A DNA stretch of 64,000 bases from JAWXBK01 sp040878185 (lineage in GTDB: Bacteria > Pseudomonadota > Alphaproteobacteria > Dongiales > Dongiaceae). The position numbers and the translations under genes were made by a program. The stretch spans positions 124,001-188,000 of the forward strand of contig JBBDMS010000059.1 in the NCBI GenBank assembly GCA_040878185.1. Direction: 5' to 3'. The notes beneath the pieces were generated by a model. That model was not told the DNA's origin, ran no database searches, and was given only the letters and a program-made list of their open reading frames with translations. Below, piece by piece: positions 51,410 through 60,180 of the stretch (its first letter is position 1; every line of letters starts with the position of its first letter).

Positions 51410-51439
51410 TATCTGGTATGCCAGGGCCGCCCCGTCAAG
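51410..51439 (-). promoter_or_regulatory. Candidate sigma32-type promoter of hsp20
   Basis: CTTGAC (51439-51434) and CCAGATA (51416-51410), 17 bases apart, resemble alphaproteobacterial RpoH promoters. It implies a leader of about 105 bases, long enough for an RNA thermometer, but I could not confirm a ROSE-type structure. Confidence 0.4.
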
Positions 51440-51573
51440 ATACTGAAACGGAAGGGAAAGCCCGGTTGGCTGCCGGGTCTGGCCGTAACCGGGCCCGGAA
51501 ATGGCCGCACCCTGCGCCCTGGCGGCCGGCCGTGGAATAATGGGGGCAGGCCGGGAGCAACGGGAGGCGGGTC

Positions 51574-52362
51574 ATGGCGGGGGTCGAAGGGCGGGTGGCG
51601 CTGGTGACGGGCGCCGGCAGCGCGGACGGAATCGGCTTTGCGACGGCGCGCATTCTCGCCGAACGCGGCGCGCTGGTTGCGATCACCTCGACCACGCGGC
51701 GGATCCGCGACCGGCTCGACGAACTGCCGGGTACCAAAACGACCAAGGCGGCATTCGTCGCCGATCTGATGAAACCGAAATCGGCGATCGAGCTGGTCGC
51801 GCGTGTAACCAAGGCGCTCGGGCCGATCGCTATCCTGGTCAACAATGCGGGCATGACGCAGGTCGGCCGCAAGGAGCGCGCCTCGCGGTTCGACAAGATC
51901 GGCGATGCCGAATGGGACGAGGCGATCGCGCGCAATCTCACAACGGCCTTCCGCATGACGCGGGCGGTGCTGCCGTCGATGTATCGGCGCGGCTATGGCC
52001 GGATCGTCCATGTCTCGTCGGTCACCGGCCCGATCGTCAGCAATTTGAACGCGACCGGCTACTCGGCCGCGAAGGCCGGCATGCTCGGCATGACGCGCAG
52101 CCTCGCGATCGAGGCAGGCCCCAAAGGCGTTACCGTGAACGCGGTCGGGCCGGGCTGGATCCAGACCGCCTCGTCCCGCGAGGAGGAAATCATCGCCGGC
52201 CGGAACACGCCGGCGGGCCGCCCCGGCACGCCCGACGAAATCGGCCAGGTCTGCGTTTTTCTCGCCTCGGAAGAAGCCAGCTATCTCACCGGCCAGTTGA
52301 TCGTGGTCGACGGCGGCAACACGATCCAGGAGTACAAGGGCCCGAGCGACGCCTACTACTAA
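51574..52362 (+). CDS. Short-chain dehydrogenase/reductase (FabG-like)
   Basis: 262 residues, classical SDR: nucleotide site 'TGAGSADGIGFATA', 'NNAG', Ser in 'VSSVTG', and the catalytic Tyr-x3-Lys in 'YSAAKAGM'. The C-terminal 'ASYLTGQLIVVDGGNTIQEYKG' is typical of 3-oxoacyl-ACP reductase-like enzymes. No fatty-acid genes adjoin, so the substrate is open. Confidence 0.9.
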   Translation: MAGVEGRVALVTGAGSADGIGFATARILAERGALVAITSTTRRIRDRLDELPGTKTTKAAFVADLMKPKSAIELVARVTKALGPIAILVNNAGMTQVGRKERASRFDKIGDAEWDEAIARNLTTAFRMTRAVLPSMYRRGYGRIVHVSSVTGPIVSNLNATGYSAAKAGMLGMTRSLAIEAGPKGVTVNAVGPGWIQTASSREEEIIAGRNTPAGRPGTPDEIGQVCVFLASEEASYLTGQLIVVDGGNTIQEYKGPSDAYY

Positions 52363-52549
52363 GCCGGTATTCCGACTGTTCGACGCGCGTGCCCGCGCGC
52401 CGGCGGTGGTGCGCGATGGATTGCCGCAAGGCCGGCGCCTTCCTAATTATTACCGTTATGTTACAATCGGCGCCGATCACAACCGAACCGATTATCCGCG
52501 ACCAGCCGCAGCCACGTCCTGCGGCGGCGCCAACCAGTCTGTTGTCGCA

Positions 52550-54262
52550 ATGAACGGTGCCGAACTGTTGCTGAATATCGCGGGCGGCGTAGCGCTCCTG
52601 CTCTGGGGCGTGCGCATGGTCCGCACCGGCATCCTGCGCGCCTGGGGCAGCGACTTCCGCCGCGTGCTCGCAAGTTCGCTGCGCAATCCGTTCAAGGCCT
52701 GGGCCGCCGGGCTTGGCGTCACGACCTTGCTGCAGAGTTCGACGGCAACGGCGACGCTCGCCGTTTCGTTTGCCTCGAAGGGGCTGGTGACGACCGCCGC
52801 CGGTCTCGCCCTGATGCTCGGTGCCGATGTCGGCTCCACGCTGGTCGTCCAGGTCCTGTCGTTCGGCCTGCACTGGGTGTCGCCGGTCCTCATCCTGATC
52901 GGCGTCGTTGCCTTTCTCGCGACCGAGAACGGGATCGTCCGCCATGTCGGCCGCGCGTTGGTCGGCCTCGGCCTCGTGCTGTTGTCGTTGAGCCTCATCG
53001 TCGGCGCGTCGGAGCCGCTGCGCGACAGCGCGGCGATGCAGACCGTGTTGACCGCGCTCGGCAGCGAACCGGTCATCGCTCTCCTCGTCGCCGCCCTTCT
53101 GACCTGGCTCGCGCATTCGAGCGTCGCGATGGTGCTGTTCGTCATGTCGCTGGTCGGCAGCGGCGTGGTGCCGCTCGAACTCGGCTTCGTGCTGGTGCTG
53201 GGCGCCAATGCCGGCGCCGGCATCGTGCCGTTCATGCTGTCGCTCGCCGAACCCCCGACGGCGCGGCGCATACCGCTCGGCAACCTGATGTTCCGCGTCG
53301 TCGGCGCGCTGATCGCCCTGCCCTTCCTCACCTTCGCGATGCCCTATATCGCCGCGGTGAACGGCGGGCCGGCGCGGCAGATCGCCAATTTCCACACCGC
53401 CTTCAACCTCGCTTTGACGGTCCTCTTTTTGCCGCTGACCGGCCTCGCGGCCAAGCTGGTCGACCGGCTCTTGCCCGACACGCGCGAGGCCGAAGGCACG
53501 ATCCGGGCGCGCTATCTCGATCCCGACGTCATCAAGCGGCCGTCTTTGGCGCTCGCCGCCGCATCGCGCGAAGTGCTGCGCATGGCGGACATTGTCGAGA
53601 CCATGCTGCGCGAGCTGATCGCGGTCCTGCGCGACAACGATCCGAAGCTCATCGAGCGCATCTCCACGATGGATGACGATGTCGATACGCTCTACGAAGC
53701 GATCAAGCTCTATCTGACCGAGGCAAGCCGCGCCGCCACCTCGGAAGAGGAAAGCCGCCGCCTGATCGACGCCATCACCTTCACGACCAATCTCGAGCAT
53801 GTCGGCGACATCGTCGACAAGAACCTGCTCGAACTGGCGCAGAAGAAGATCCGCAATCGCCTGTCTTTCTCGGCCGAGGGTTGGAAAGAGCTTGAGACGA
53901 TGCACGGTCGCGTGGTCGACAACATGCAGCTCGCACTCGGCGTCTACATGTCCGGCGATATCGATTCCGCGCGGGAGCTGCTGGCGCAGAAGGAAACGAT
54001 GCGCGATCTCGAGCGCGCCGGCAGCGAACATCATCTCGAACGGCTGCGATCGGGGCGTGTGCAGTCGATCGAAACCTCGGCGCTGCATCTCGACATCATG
54101 CGCGACCTGAAGCGCATCAACTCGCATCTCACCTCGGTCGCCTATCCGATCCTCGATGCGCATGGCGAATTGCGGAAGAGCCGGCTGCGAACGCAGCCGC
54201 CACAACCGGAGGCAGCGAATCCCGCCGATGTGACGGCGACAAGGCCGGTCGAAGGTACCTGA
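52550..54262 (+). CDS. Na/Pi cotransporter family protein with PhoU-like tail
   Basis: 570 residues from the ATG at 52550. Residues 1-310 hold eight or nine membrane segments with the duplicated QSS-type motifs ('LLQSSTATATLAVSF' and 'LAHSSVAMVLFVMS', here HSS instead of QSS). Residues ~340-540 are a cytoplasmic PhoU-like helical domain ('EVLRMADIVETMLRELIAVL', 'TTNLEHVGDIVDKNLLEL'). YjbB/NptA-like proteins move phosphate with sodium, often outward. Its 48-codon upstream extension lacks similarity. Confidence 0.92.
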   Translation: MNGAELLLNIAGGVALLLWGVRMVRTGILRAWGSDFRRVLASSLRNPFKAWAAGLGVTTLLQSSTATATLAVSFASKGLVTTAAGLALMLGADVGSTLVVQVLSFGLHWVSPVLILIGVVAFLATENGIVRHVGRALVGLGLVLLSLSLIVGASEPLRDSAAMQTVLTALGSEPVIALLVAALLTWLAHSSVAMVLFVMSLVGSGVVPLELGFVLVLGANAGAGIVPFMLSLAEPPTARRIPLGNLMFRVVGALIALPFLTFAMPYIAAVNGGPARQIANFHTAFNLALTVLFLPLTGLAAKLVDRLLPDTREAEGTIRARYLDPDVIKRPSLALAAASREVLRMADIVETMLRELIAVLRDNDPKLIERISTMDDDVDTLYEAIKLYLTEASRAATSEEESRRLIDAITFTTNLEHVGDIVDKNLLELAQKKIRNRLSFSAEGWKELETMHGRVVDNMQLALGVYMSGDIDSARELLAQKETMRDLERAGSEHHLERLRSGRVQSIETSALHLDIMRDLKRINSHLTSVAYPILDAHGELRKSRLRTQPPQPEAANPADVTATRPVEGT

Positions 54263-54394
54263 ACGTTGCGCGGATGCCGTCTCTGACGGCATTGCCTCGT
54301 ATCCCGGGCTGGGTTACGCGTAGAGCCGGAAGCCGGGACGATAGCGGCCAGACCGTCCGGCCGAACCAGGTCGATACGGGACAAATGGGAGAGC

Positions 54395-54844
54395 ATGACG
54401 GCAATGCGCTATCTGCACACGATGGTTCGCGTGAAGGACCTCGACGAATCGCTCGATTTCTATTGCAACAAACTCGGCCTCGCCGAGGTCGACCGCTACG
54501 AAAGCGAGAAGGGCCGGTTCACGCTGGTCTATCTGGCAGCGCCGACCGATGTGGAGCGTGCGAAGAAGGAAGCAGCCCCGCTGGTCGAGCTGACCTACAA
54601 CTGGGATACCGAGGACTATAAGGGCGGGCGCAATTTCGGCCATCTCGCTTTTCGCGTCGACGATATCTACGCCGCCTGCCAGCGGCTGCTGGACAAGGGC
54701 GTGACGATCAACCGCCCGCCGCGCGACGGACATATGGCATTCGTGCGGTCGCCCGACGGCATCTCGATCGAGTTGCTGCAGGAAGGCGAAAGCCTGGCAC
54801 CGAAGGAGCCCTGGGCGTCGATGCAGAATACCGGGAGCTGGTAA
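54395..54844 (+). CDS. gloA: Lactoylglutathione lyase (glyoxalase I)
   Basis: 149 residues. The four metal ligands are in place: His8 (YLHTMVRV), Glu65 (LVELTYNW), His83 (FGHLAFRV) and Glu126 (GISIELLQ). 'LTYNWDTEDY' is characteristic of the nickel/cobalt-type bacterial enzyme. It isomerises the methylglyoxal-glutathione hemithioacetal to S-lactoylglutathione. The next frame begins at its stop codon. Confidence 0.96.
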   Translation: MTAMRYLHTMVRVKDLDESLDFYCNKLGLAEVDRYESEKGRFTLVYLAAPTDVERAKKEAAPLVELTYNWDTEDYKGGRNFGHLAFRVDDIYAACQRLLDKGVTINRPPRDGHMAFVRSPDGISIELLQEGESLAPKEPWASMQNTGSW

Positions 54845-54947
54845 TGCCGAAACCGGGATAGCGCGCTCCCGGCTCCGCTCGCTTGCGGCGCTCGGCGTCG
54901 GCCTGACCTGTCTGTCGGCCAACCCCGTTGCCGCCGAAGAGCCCTGC

Positions 54948-55769
54948 ATGGCCGCGGGCATGGCGATCGACCCCGGCTTCTGTATCGGCGACGGCGAAAG
55001 CGTGCTGGAGGCGCGGCTCGCGTTCGGACGCAACATTGCGGCAGCGGTGCTGGGGTTCGCCGCCTACGATCGGCTGCTCGAGGAAAATAAGGGTGCGATC
55101 GAAATCATCCGCTCGATCTGCAACGCCGAAAACGACGATCTGCAGCGCCGCCATTGTGCCTCCGATGCGCTGAACGATCGCATCGTCGAGATCGAGCAGC
55201 GTATTCTCGCCTATCTGGACGACCGGCTGCCCGCAATCGCCATCGACCCGGCGCAATTCGAAACGCTGCCCGACGGCAGCAGTCTTGCGGTGTTCCTTGC
55301 CGGCATGCGCTCCGACACCGCGCAGCCCGTGTTCTCGTCGCCGCTGCTGCATCCCGACGATCGCATCGGCGAGATCGCGGCCCAAACGACGACGGCAGCA
55401 ACCGGCATTTTTCTTGCCGATTTCGAACCCGGCTCCGTTCTCCGCATTCTCTGGCAGCACGGCACGGTCGCCTGGACGGCGGCGGCCGGATGGAATTTCG
55501 ATCCGGCCCTGCTTCGCGCGGGTCATTTTAATCTCGAGCCGTCCTTCGACCGGGCGGCGGACGTCGACGACGCGCGCCGGCAATGTATCGCGGCGGCACA
55601 AGGCGCGATCGTGACTTCAGCCCCCGTCACGCTGCTCGGCCCCTGGCCTGCCGGCACCGGCCAGCATTACATGCGCGTCGCGATCGGCGATGTCGACGCA
55701 TTCGAATGTGTCGCAGCGCCCGGCAGCGGCGAACCGGCTTCGATCGCGGCCATATCAGAAAAGGAGTGA
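54948..55769 (+). CDS. Exported protein of unknown function, start region disrupted
   Basis: The first usable in-frame start is ATG 54948 (273 residues), but the same frame upstream encodes a good signal peptide (SRLRSLAALGVGLTCLSANP then VAAEEPC) back to ~54858 with no ATG, GTG or TTG. An ATG overlapping the gloA stop (54844) is one base out of frame, in the sequence ATGCCGAAACCGGGATAG. One extra G in CCGGG would give a complete precursor, so a single-base deletion or sequencing error is likely. The mature part has paired cysteines and no recognised domain. It overlaps the next gene by GTGA. Confidence 0.6.
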   Translation: MAAGMAIDPGFCIGDGESVLEARLAFGRNIAAAVLGFAAYDRLLEENKGAIEIIRSICNAENDDLQRRHCASDALNDRIVEIEQRILAYLDDRLPAIAIDPAQFETLPDGSSLAVFLAGMRSDTAQPVFSSPLLHPDDRIGEIAAQTTTAATGIFLADFEPGSVLRILWQHGTVAWTAAAGWNFDPALLRAGHFNLEPSFDRAADVDDARRQCIAAAQGAIVTSAPVTLLGPWPAGTGQHYMRVAIGDVDAFECVAAPGSGEPASIAAISEKE

Positions 55770-56116
55770 CGACCATCCCGACCGATCCGAAATCCGCCCG
55801 CGAACGGTTGCTTGCCCGGAAGGCCGAAATCGAGGAACTGAGTCGCAGCAGCGCCGACAGCCGCAGACCGGTCGAACTCGACCAGCAGAGTGTCGGCCGC
55901 CTGTCGCGCGTGGATGCGCTGCAGATGCAGGCAATGGCCGGTGCGACCGAACGCCATCGTATGCAGCAGCGGGCACGAATCGCGGCAGCGCTCACCCGTA
56001 TCGAGACCGGCGACTATGGGTTCTGTGTCGCCTGCGGCGAGCCGATCGAACCGAAAAGGCTGGAAAGCGATCCCGCGGTGCCGACCTGTATCGGCTGTGC
56101 CAGTCGCGCGGCCTGA
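55766..56116 (+). CDS. DksA/TraR-type zinc-finger protein
   Basis: 116 residues if begun at the GTG at 55766. A helical N-terminal half ('SARERLLARKAEIEEL') and a C4 zinc finger (CVACGEPIEPKRL...CIGC) match the DksA/TraR family of RNA polymerase secondary-channel proteins. The tip acidic motif of true DksA is not clear, so regulatory activity is uncertain. The AAGGAG site (55761-55766) overlaps that GTG and is instead well spaced for an ATC at 55775. Confidence 0.88.
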   Translation: MTTIPTDPKSARERLLARKAEIEELSRSSADSRRPVELDQQSVGRLSRVDALQMQAMAGATERHRMQQRARIAAALTRIETGDYGFCVACGEPIEPKRLESDPAVPTCIGCASRAA

Positions 56117-56224
56117 GTGGCTGCCCCCGAACGGCGGCCCGCGGCCGGGTTGGCCGAATCGGCGATTCGCCGGTAATCTTCGGGCATTGCCGCGGAAGCG
56201 GCGCGCGACATGGGGGATATCGCG

Positions 56225-56617
56225 ATGACTGTCGACCTGCATTACCTCACATGGTCTTCCCTTCTCTGCCTGCTGCTGTGGGTGCCCTATGTGATCGCCC
56301 GCTTCGGAATCTGGGGCGTTTCGGACACGGTCGGTTATCCGACGGAACCGAAGCCGCTGCCGGAATGGGCAACGCGCTCACAGCGGGCACATCTCAACAT
56401 GGTCGAGAATCTGGTGCCGTTTGCGGCGCTGGTACTGACCGCGCACATGGCCGGGCTCGACAACGAGCAGACGGCGGCCGGTTCGGCGATCTTCTTCTGG
56501 TCGCGCCTCGCCCATGCGCTCGTCTACATGCTGGCGATTCCCTGGCTTCGGACGATCCTGTTCATCGCCTCGTGGGTCGGCAGCCTGATGGTGTTTCTGG
56601 CAATCGTCGGCGTCTAA
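56225..56617 (+). CDS. MAPEG family membrane protein
   Basis: 130 residues from the ATG at 56225 (GGGGA seven bases upstream, itself just after another in-frame ATG). Four hydrophobic segments and 'RSQRAHLNMVENLVPFAALVLTA' with the conserved Arg/Asn-Glu glutathione-contact pattern of MAPEG proteins. Bacterial members may have glutathione transferase or peroxidase activity; the role here is unknown. Confidence 0.9.
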   Translation: MTVDLHYLTWSSLLCLLLWVPYVIARFGIWGVSDTVGYPTEPKPLPEWATRSQRAHLNMVENLVPFAALVLTAHMAGLDNEQTAAGSAIFFWSRLAHALVYMLAIPWLRTILFIASWVGSLMVFLAIVGV

Positions 56618-56649
56618 TCGGATCGGCCGGCGGCCCGCCGGCCATGCGG

Positions 56650-57462
56650 TCACACCAGCGGTAGCGCGCCGTAGACGTTGCGCAGGATGATGAACCACGC
56701 GCCGACGCGACCGGGCACGAGGTAACCCTCGTCGCTCGGGATCAGGCTCTTCGAGACCGAGTTCGCGACGTTGCCGCCGATCGCTTCGATGAACCCGTCG
56801 GGAATCATGCTGCTGCCGCCATTGACGATCACCAGATCGCAATGCATCGGCAGGAATTCGCCCGGCCCGCCTGGATCATTCATCAGCGTCTCAAAATCGG
56901 GCGTTTCGGCGCCGCCCCGCGTCTTGCAGATCAGATCGCCAGGTTGCGGCCGATAACGATCGACCGCCTCGGGCAGGAAAGCCCGGCCCGGCTCACCGGC
57001 GCGGGCGACGACATCCCGCACATAGGTCCAGTGATTCTCGTTGGGAACGAACCGGTCGGCTGGCATGCCCGCCTCGACCATCACCCAGGAAATGAATGCC
57101 GCCGACCAGGGCAGATGCCACGGGCATTTGCGCTCCCAACCGGCATAGCAGCTTGCCCAGGAATCGAATTCGCCTTCGCCGACCGCTGCCCAATAAGCAA
57201 CCATATTCGGATAAACCGGGCGATCGTCTTCGGTATAGCCGGTCGGATCGATGAGTTGGACTTCGCGCCCGTTCGCATCGTAGCGATAGGCGACGAGCTG
57301 GTTGCCGAACGTCGCCCATTCCGCTTCCGCGATTTCGATACTGCGCTGCCAGGCGAGCTTGCCGTCGAACGGTACCGGCGGCGCAACCGGCGTCGCACAA
57401 GCGGCCAGCAGCAGTATCGACAGAAGCCAGCCGGCCATGCCGCAGCGCATCGACGATTTCAT
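56650..57462 (-). CDS. DUF2272 domain lipoprotein
   Basis: 270 residues from the ATG at 57462 with a lipoprotein signal (LLLAACATP, lipidated Cys22). The mature region is the DUF2272 domain, a CHAP/NlpC-like fold: 'PWHLPWSAAFISWVMVEAGMP', 'YRPQPGDLICKTRGG' and 'PMHCDLVIVNG', with Cys/His residues that could form a catalytic set. A role in cell-wall or peptide cleavage is possible but unproven. Confidence 0.85.
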   Translation of the reverse strand: MKSSMRCGMAGWLLSILLLAACATPVAPPVPFDGKLAWQRSIEIAEAEWATFGNQLVAYRYDANGREVQLIDPTGYTEDDRPVYPNMVAYWAAVGEGEFDSWASCYAGWERKCPWHLPWSAAFISWVMVEAGMPADRFVPNENHWTYVRDVVARAGEPGRAFLPEAVDRYRPQPGDLICKTRGGAETPDFETLMNDPGGPGEFLPMHCDLVIVNGGSSMIPDGFIEAIGGNVANSVSKSLIPSDEGYLVPGRVGAWFIILRNVYGALPLV

Positions 57463-57508
57463 GACGCCGCCATCCGTCGCAGCGACCGTGCAAAGCGCTC
57501 GGACAAGT

Positions 57509-58219
57509 CTATTCGCCGGCCGCCGCGCTATCGCGCAGCACCTGCAACGCGACCAACGAGGCATGGCGCACCTGCGCGACGCAGGCCGCTTCCATCGCAT
57601 CCGGGTCGCGCGCCTTGGCCGCTTCGAGGATGCGGCGGAAATTCTGGATCGACTGTTCGGTGTCCGCTTCGCTCTGTCCGAACATGGTGGTGGTTCGCAG
57701 ATACTGCATGCGCGCCCGCAGCGAGACGATCATGTTCCGGGCAAAGACGTTGCCGCATTCGTCGAAAATGATCGTGTAGAAGCGGGCGAGCGCGTCGAGC
57801 ACCTCGTCGACATCGAGACGCTTGGCGGCCTGCTCATAGCGACGGACTTCCCGCTCGAGTTTGCCGAGCGCCGTGTCGCTCGCGCGACCGGCAAAGAGCC
57901 GACCCGCGAAGCCCTCGAGTACGGCGCGCACCTCGTAGAGCTGTTGTGCTTCCTCCGGCGTCACGGTCGCCACAACCGGGCCGCGATGTGGCTCGCTGGT
58001 GATGAGCCCTTCGGCTTCGAGATGGCGCAGCGCCTCGCGGATCGAGGTTCGGCTTACGCCGAGCATTTCGCAGAGCTCGCGTTCGATCAGCCGGTCGCCG
58101 GGTTTGAACTGGAGGCTCAGGATGCCTTCGCGCAGCGCCTCGATCGTTTTGGCGCGCAGCGTGGTGCTGCTCCGGTCGATACGGAGCGCGATTTTGCTTT
58201 GGCTCTTCCCCTGAGGCAT
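57509..58219 (-). CDS. GntR-family regulator, FadR/FCD subgroup
   Basis: 236 residues. Winged helix ('LREGILSLQFKPGDRLIERELCEMLGVSRTSIREALRHLEAEGLI') and an all-helical FCD effector domain (~90-230) that usually binds a small carboxylate with a metal ion. It is divergent from the luciferase-like monooxygenase gene and probably represses the cluster through the AT-rich site at 58376-58400. Confidence 0.92.
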   Translation of the reverse strand: MPQGKSQSKIALRIDRSSTTLRAKTIEALREGILSLQFKPGDRLIERELCEMLGVSRTSIREALRHLEAEGLITSEPHRGPVVATVTPEEAQQLYEVRAVLEGFAGRLFAGRASDTALGKLEREVRRYEQAAKRLDVDEVLDALARFYTIIFDECGNVFARNMIVSLRARMQYLRTTTMFGQSEADTEQSIQNFRRILEAAKARDPDAMEAACVAQVRHASLVALQVLRDSAAAGE

Positions 58220-58375
58220 CGAGATCCGATCCTTGGCCCGCGAGCCCGACCATCCATCAGGCCCGGCGGCGGCACTCTAGCAGAGCCATGGGGCCGGTAG
58301 CGACGCCCACCGAGGGCCGGAAATGGCGGGTTCCAGCCGGGTCCGCCCGGAAATTCTCGCCCCGGCACGTTGCAG

Positions 58376-58400
58376 ATTGTATGATTGTATTATAGTATAG
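58376..58400. promoter_or_regulatory. AT-rich repeat, candidate GntR operator and promoter
   Basis: ATTGTATG-ATTGTATT tandem octamers followed by ATAGTATAG, an AT island in very GC-rich DNA, 86 bases before the monooxygenase start and 156 before the GntR start. It includes TATAGT, a likely -10 box. TTGTAT half-sites are frequent in FCD-GntR operators. Confidence 0.5.
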
Positions 58401-58486
58401 TTCCTGTCCAGAAGCCGGGAGCGGGCGTTCCCTAAGGCCCCGGACAGCCGGATATCGCTTTCGGCACATGGATCGGAGGCACCATC

Positions 58487-59680
58487 ATGAAGATCGGTTA
58501 TTTCTGCAACCCGTCGAATCCCCGCCATGAACGCGTCTATCTCGACTGTCTGAACGACATCCGCGATCTCTCGACCTTCTGCGACCAGGCGGGTCTCGAC
58601 AGCATCTGGTACGCCGAACATCATTTCAGCATCTGGGGTCGGGAGATCCTGCCGAACCCGATCATCATGGCGACCGACATCGCCGCGCGGACCAAGAACA
58701 TCCGCATCGGCCTCGCCGCGGCAATCATCACCTTCTGGCATCCGCTGCGGCTCGCGGAAGATATCGCGCTGCTCGATCAGCTCTCCGGCGGCCGCCTGGA
58801 GCTCGGCGTCGGGCGCGGCAATTACGGGCTCGAGGGCGTCAACCTCAACCCGGCGGCCGATCCGCGCAATCCGGAAGAGAATTTCAAGGTATTCGCCGAC
58901 ACGGTGGCGATTCTGAAGAAGGCGCTCTCGCAGCGCATCTTCTCGCACAAGGGCACCCATTACACGTTTCCGGCTCCGGGCTTCCGCTGGGACCGCGCGC
59001 ATCCGGTCAACGACGCCGACTATATCGACACCGCAACCGGCGAGCTGGTCAACATCTCCACCTTCCCGCGCCCGCTGCAGCAGCCGATGCCGCCGATGTG
59101 GCAGGTCGTCGATTCGCCGCTCGCCGTGCAGTTCGCGGCCGAGAACGACATGGGCATCATCATGTGGCGCCCGCCGGTCGAGACGCTGAAGGAACGCTTC
59201 CGCCTCTACCAGGAGCGTGCGACCGCAACCCGTGGCCGCAACATACCCTTCGGCAGCGGCGTCAGCATCATGCGCGACACGTTCGTCGCCGAAACCGAGG
59301 CCGAAGCGCGCCGGATGGCCGAGTCCTATCTGATGCGGTACCTGAACTGGAGCAACTGGCGCGGGCCGAAGATCTTCCTCAATCCGGACGAGGAATTGCC
59401 CGCCGAGCAGGAAGCCGCCCTCAAGAAGGAACTCACGTTCGAGTTCGTGAACGACCGTTCGCTGCTATTCGGCACGCCAGCCCAGGTAATCGACAAGATC
59501 GAGGAGCTTCAGGACGAGCTCAACATCGAGCAGTTGCTGATCAACAGCTCCTGGTCCGGCATGCCGCATGAATACACGATGAGCAGCATGAAGCTGTTTG
59601 CCGACAAGGTCATGCCGAAGATCCGCGGCCGCAATCCTGCCACGGTCGAAGCCAAACGGGTCGGCGTCGCCGCCCGCTGA
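58487..59680 (+). CDS. Luciferase-like (LLM) flavin-dependent monooxygenase
   Basis: 397 residues, TIM-barrel bacterial luciferase family: 'MKIGYFCNPSNPRHERVYLDC' start, 'WYAEHHFSIWGREILPNPIIMA' flavin-site region, 'GGRLELGVGRGNYGLEG'. These enzymes use reduced FMN from a partner reductase to oxygenate an organic substrate. A 160-residue C-terminal insertion region suggests a specialised substrate pocket. It is the first gene of the GntR-controlled cluster and the likely initial enzyme of the pathway. No flavin reductase gene is adjacent. Confidence 0.92.
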   Translation: MKIGYFCNPSNPRHERVYLDCLNDIRDLSTFCDQAGLDSIWYAEHHFSIWGREILPNPIIMATDIAARTKNIRIGLAAAIITFWHPLRLAEDIALLDQLSGGRLELGVGRGNYGLEGVNLNPAADPRNPEENFKVFADTVAILKKALSQRIFSHKGTHYTFPAPGFRWDRAHPVNDADYIDTATGELVNISTFPRPLQQPMPPMWQVVDSPLAVQFAAENDMGIIMWRPPVETLKERFRLYQERATATRGRNIPFGSGVSIMRDTFVAETEAEARRMAESYLMRYLNWSNWRGPKIFLNPDEELPAEQEAALKKELTFEFVNDRSLLFGTPAQVIDKIEELQDELNIEQLLINSSWSGMPHEYTMSSMKLFADKVMPKIRGRNPATVEAKRVGVAAR

Positions 59681-59778
59681 CCGGCCATCGCGATGGCGGA
59701 CCGGCAGCGGTTGCGCTATCAGATCGGGGCAGACCGCCGCAGGCGGTCCTCTCGTGAACTTCTCCAGGAGAACAGGCG

Positions 59779-60180
59779 ATGAGCTCCGAAGATTTCGATC
59801 GCGGTCTGGCGATTCGCCGCGAAGTGCTGGGCGACGAATATGTCAACGCGGCCATCACCAATGTCGACGATTTCAATCGCGAATTCCAGAAACTGGTCAC
59901 CGAATATTGCTGGGGCCGCATCTGGGGCAACAAGGGGCTCTCGCGCCAGCAGCGCAGCCTGAACAATCTTTGCATGCTGGCTGCGCTCAATCGCGCGCAT
60001 GAGTTCGAGATCCACTTCAAGGGCGCGCTGCGCAACGGATGCTCGCTCGAGGAGATCCGCGAGACGCTGATGCAGATCACAATCTATTGCGGCGTGCCGG
60101 CCGGCGTCGAAGCGTTCCGGATCGCGCGCCGGGTGCTGGCCGAACAGGCGAAGGAAGCCGGCGGTGGCACAAAGCCCTGA
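59779..60180 (+). CDS. Carboxymuconolactone decarboxylase family protein
   Basis: 133 residues, similar in length and pattern to PcaC ('GLSRQQRSLNNLCMLAALNRAHEFEIHFKGALRNGCSLEEIRETLMQITIYCGVPAGVEAF'). PcaC decarboxylates 4-carboxymuconolactone in the beta-ketoadipate pathway; many relatives act on related lactones. CTCCAGGAG precedes the ATG. Its last 17 bases overlap the amidohydrolase gene. Confidence 0.9.
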   Translation: MSSEDFDRGLAIRREVLGDEYVNAAITNVDDFNREFQKLVTEYCWGRIWGNKGLSRQQRSLNNLCMLAALNRAHEFEIHFKGALRNGCSLEEIRETLMQITIYCGVPAGVEAFRIARRVLAEQAKEAGGGTKP

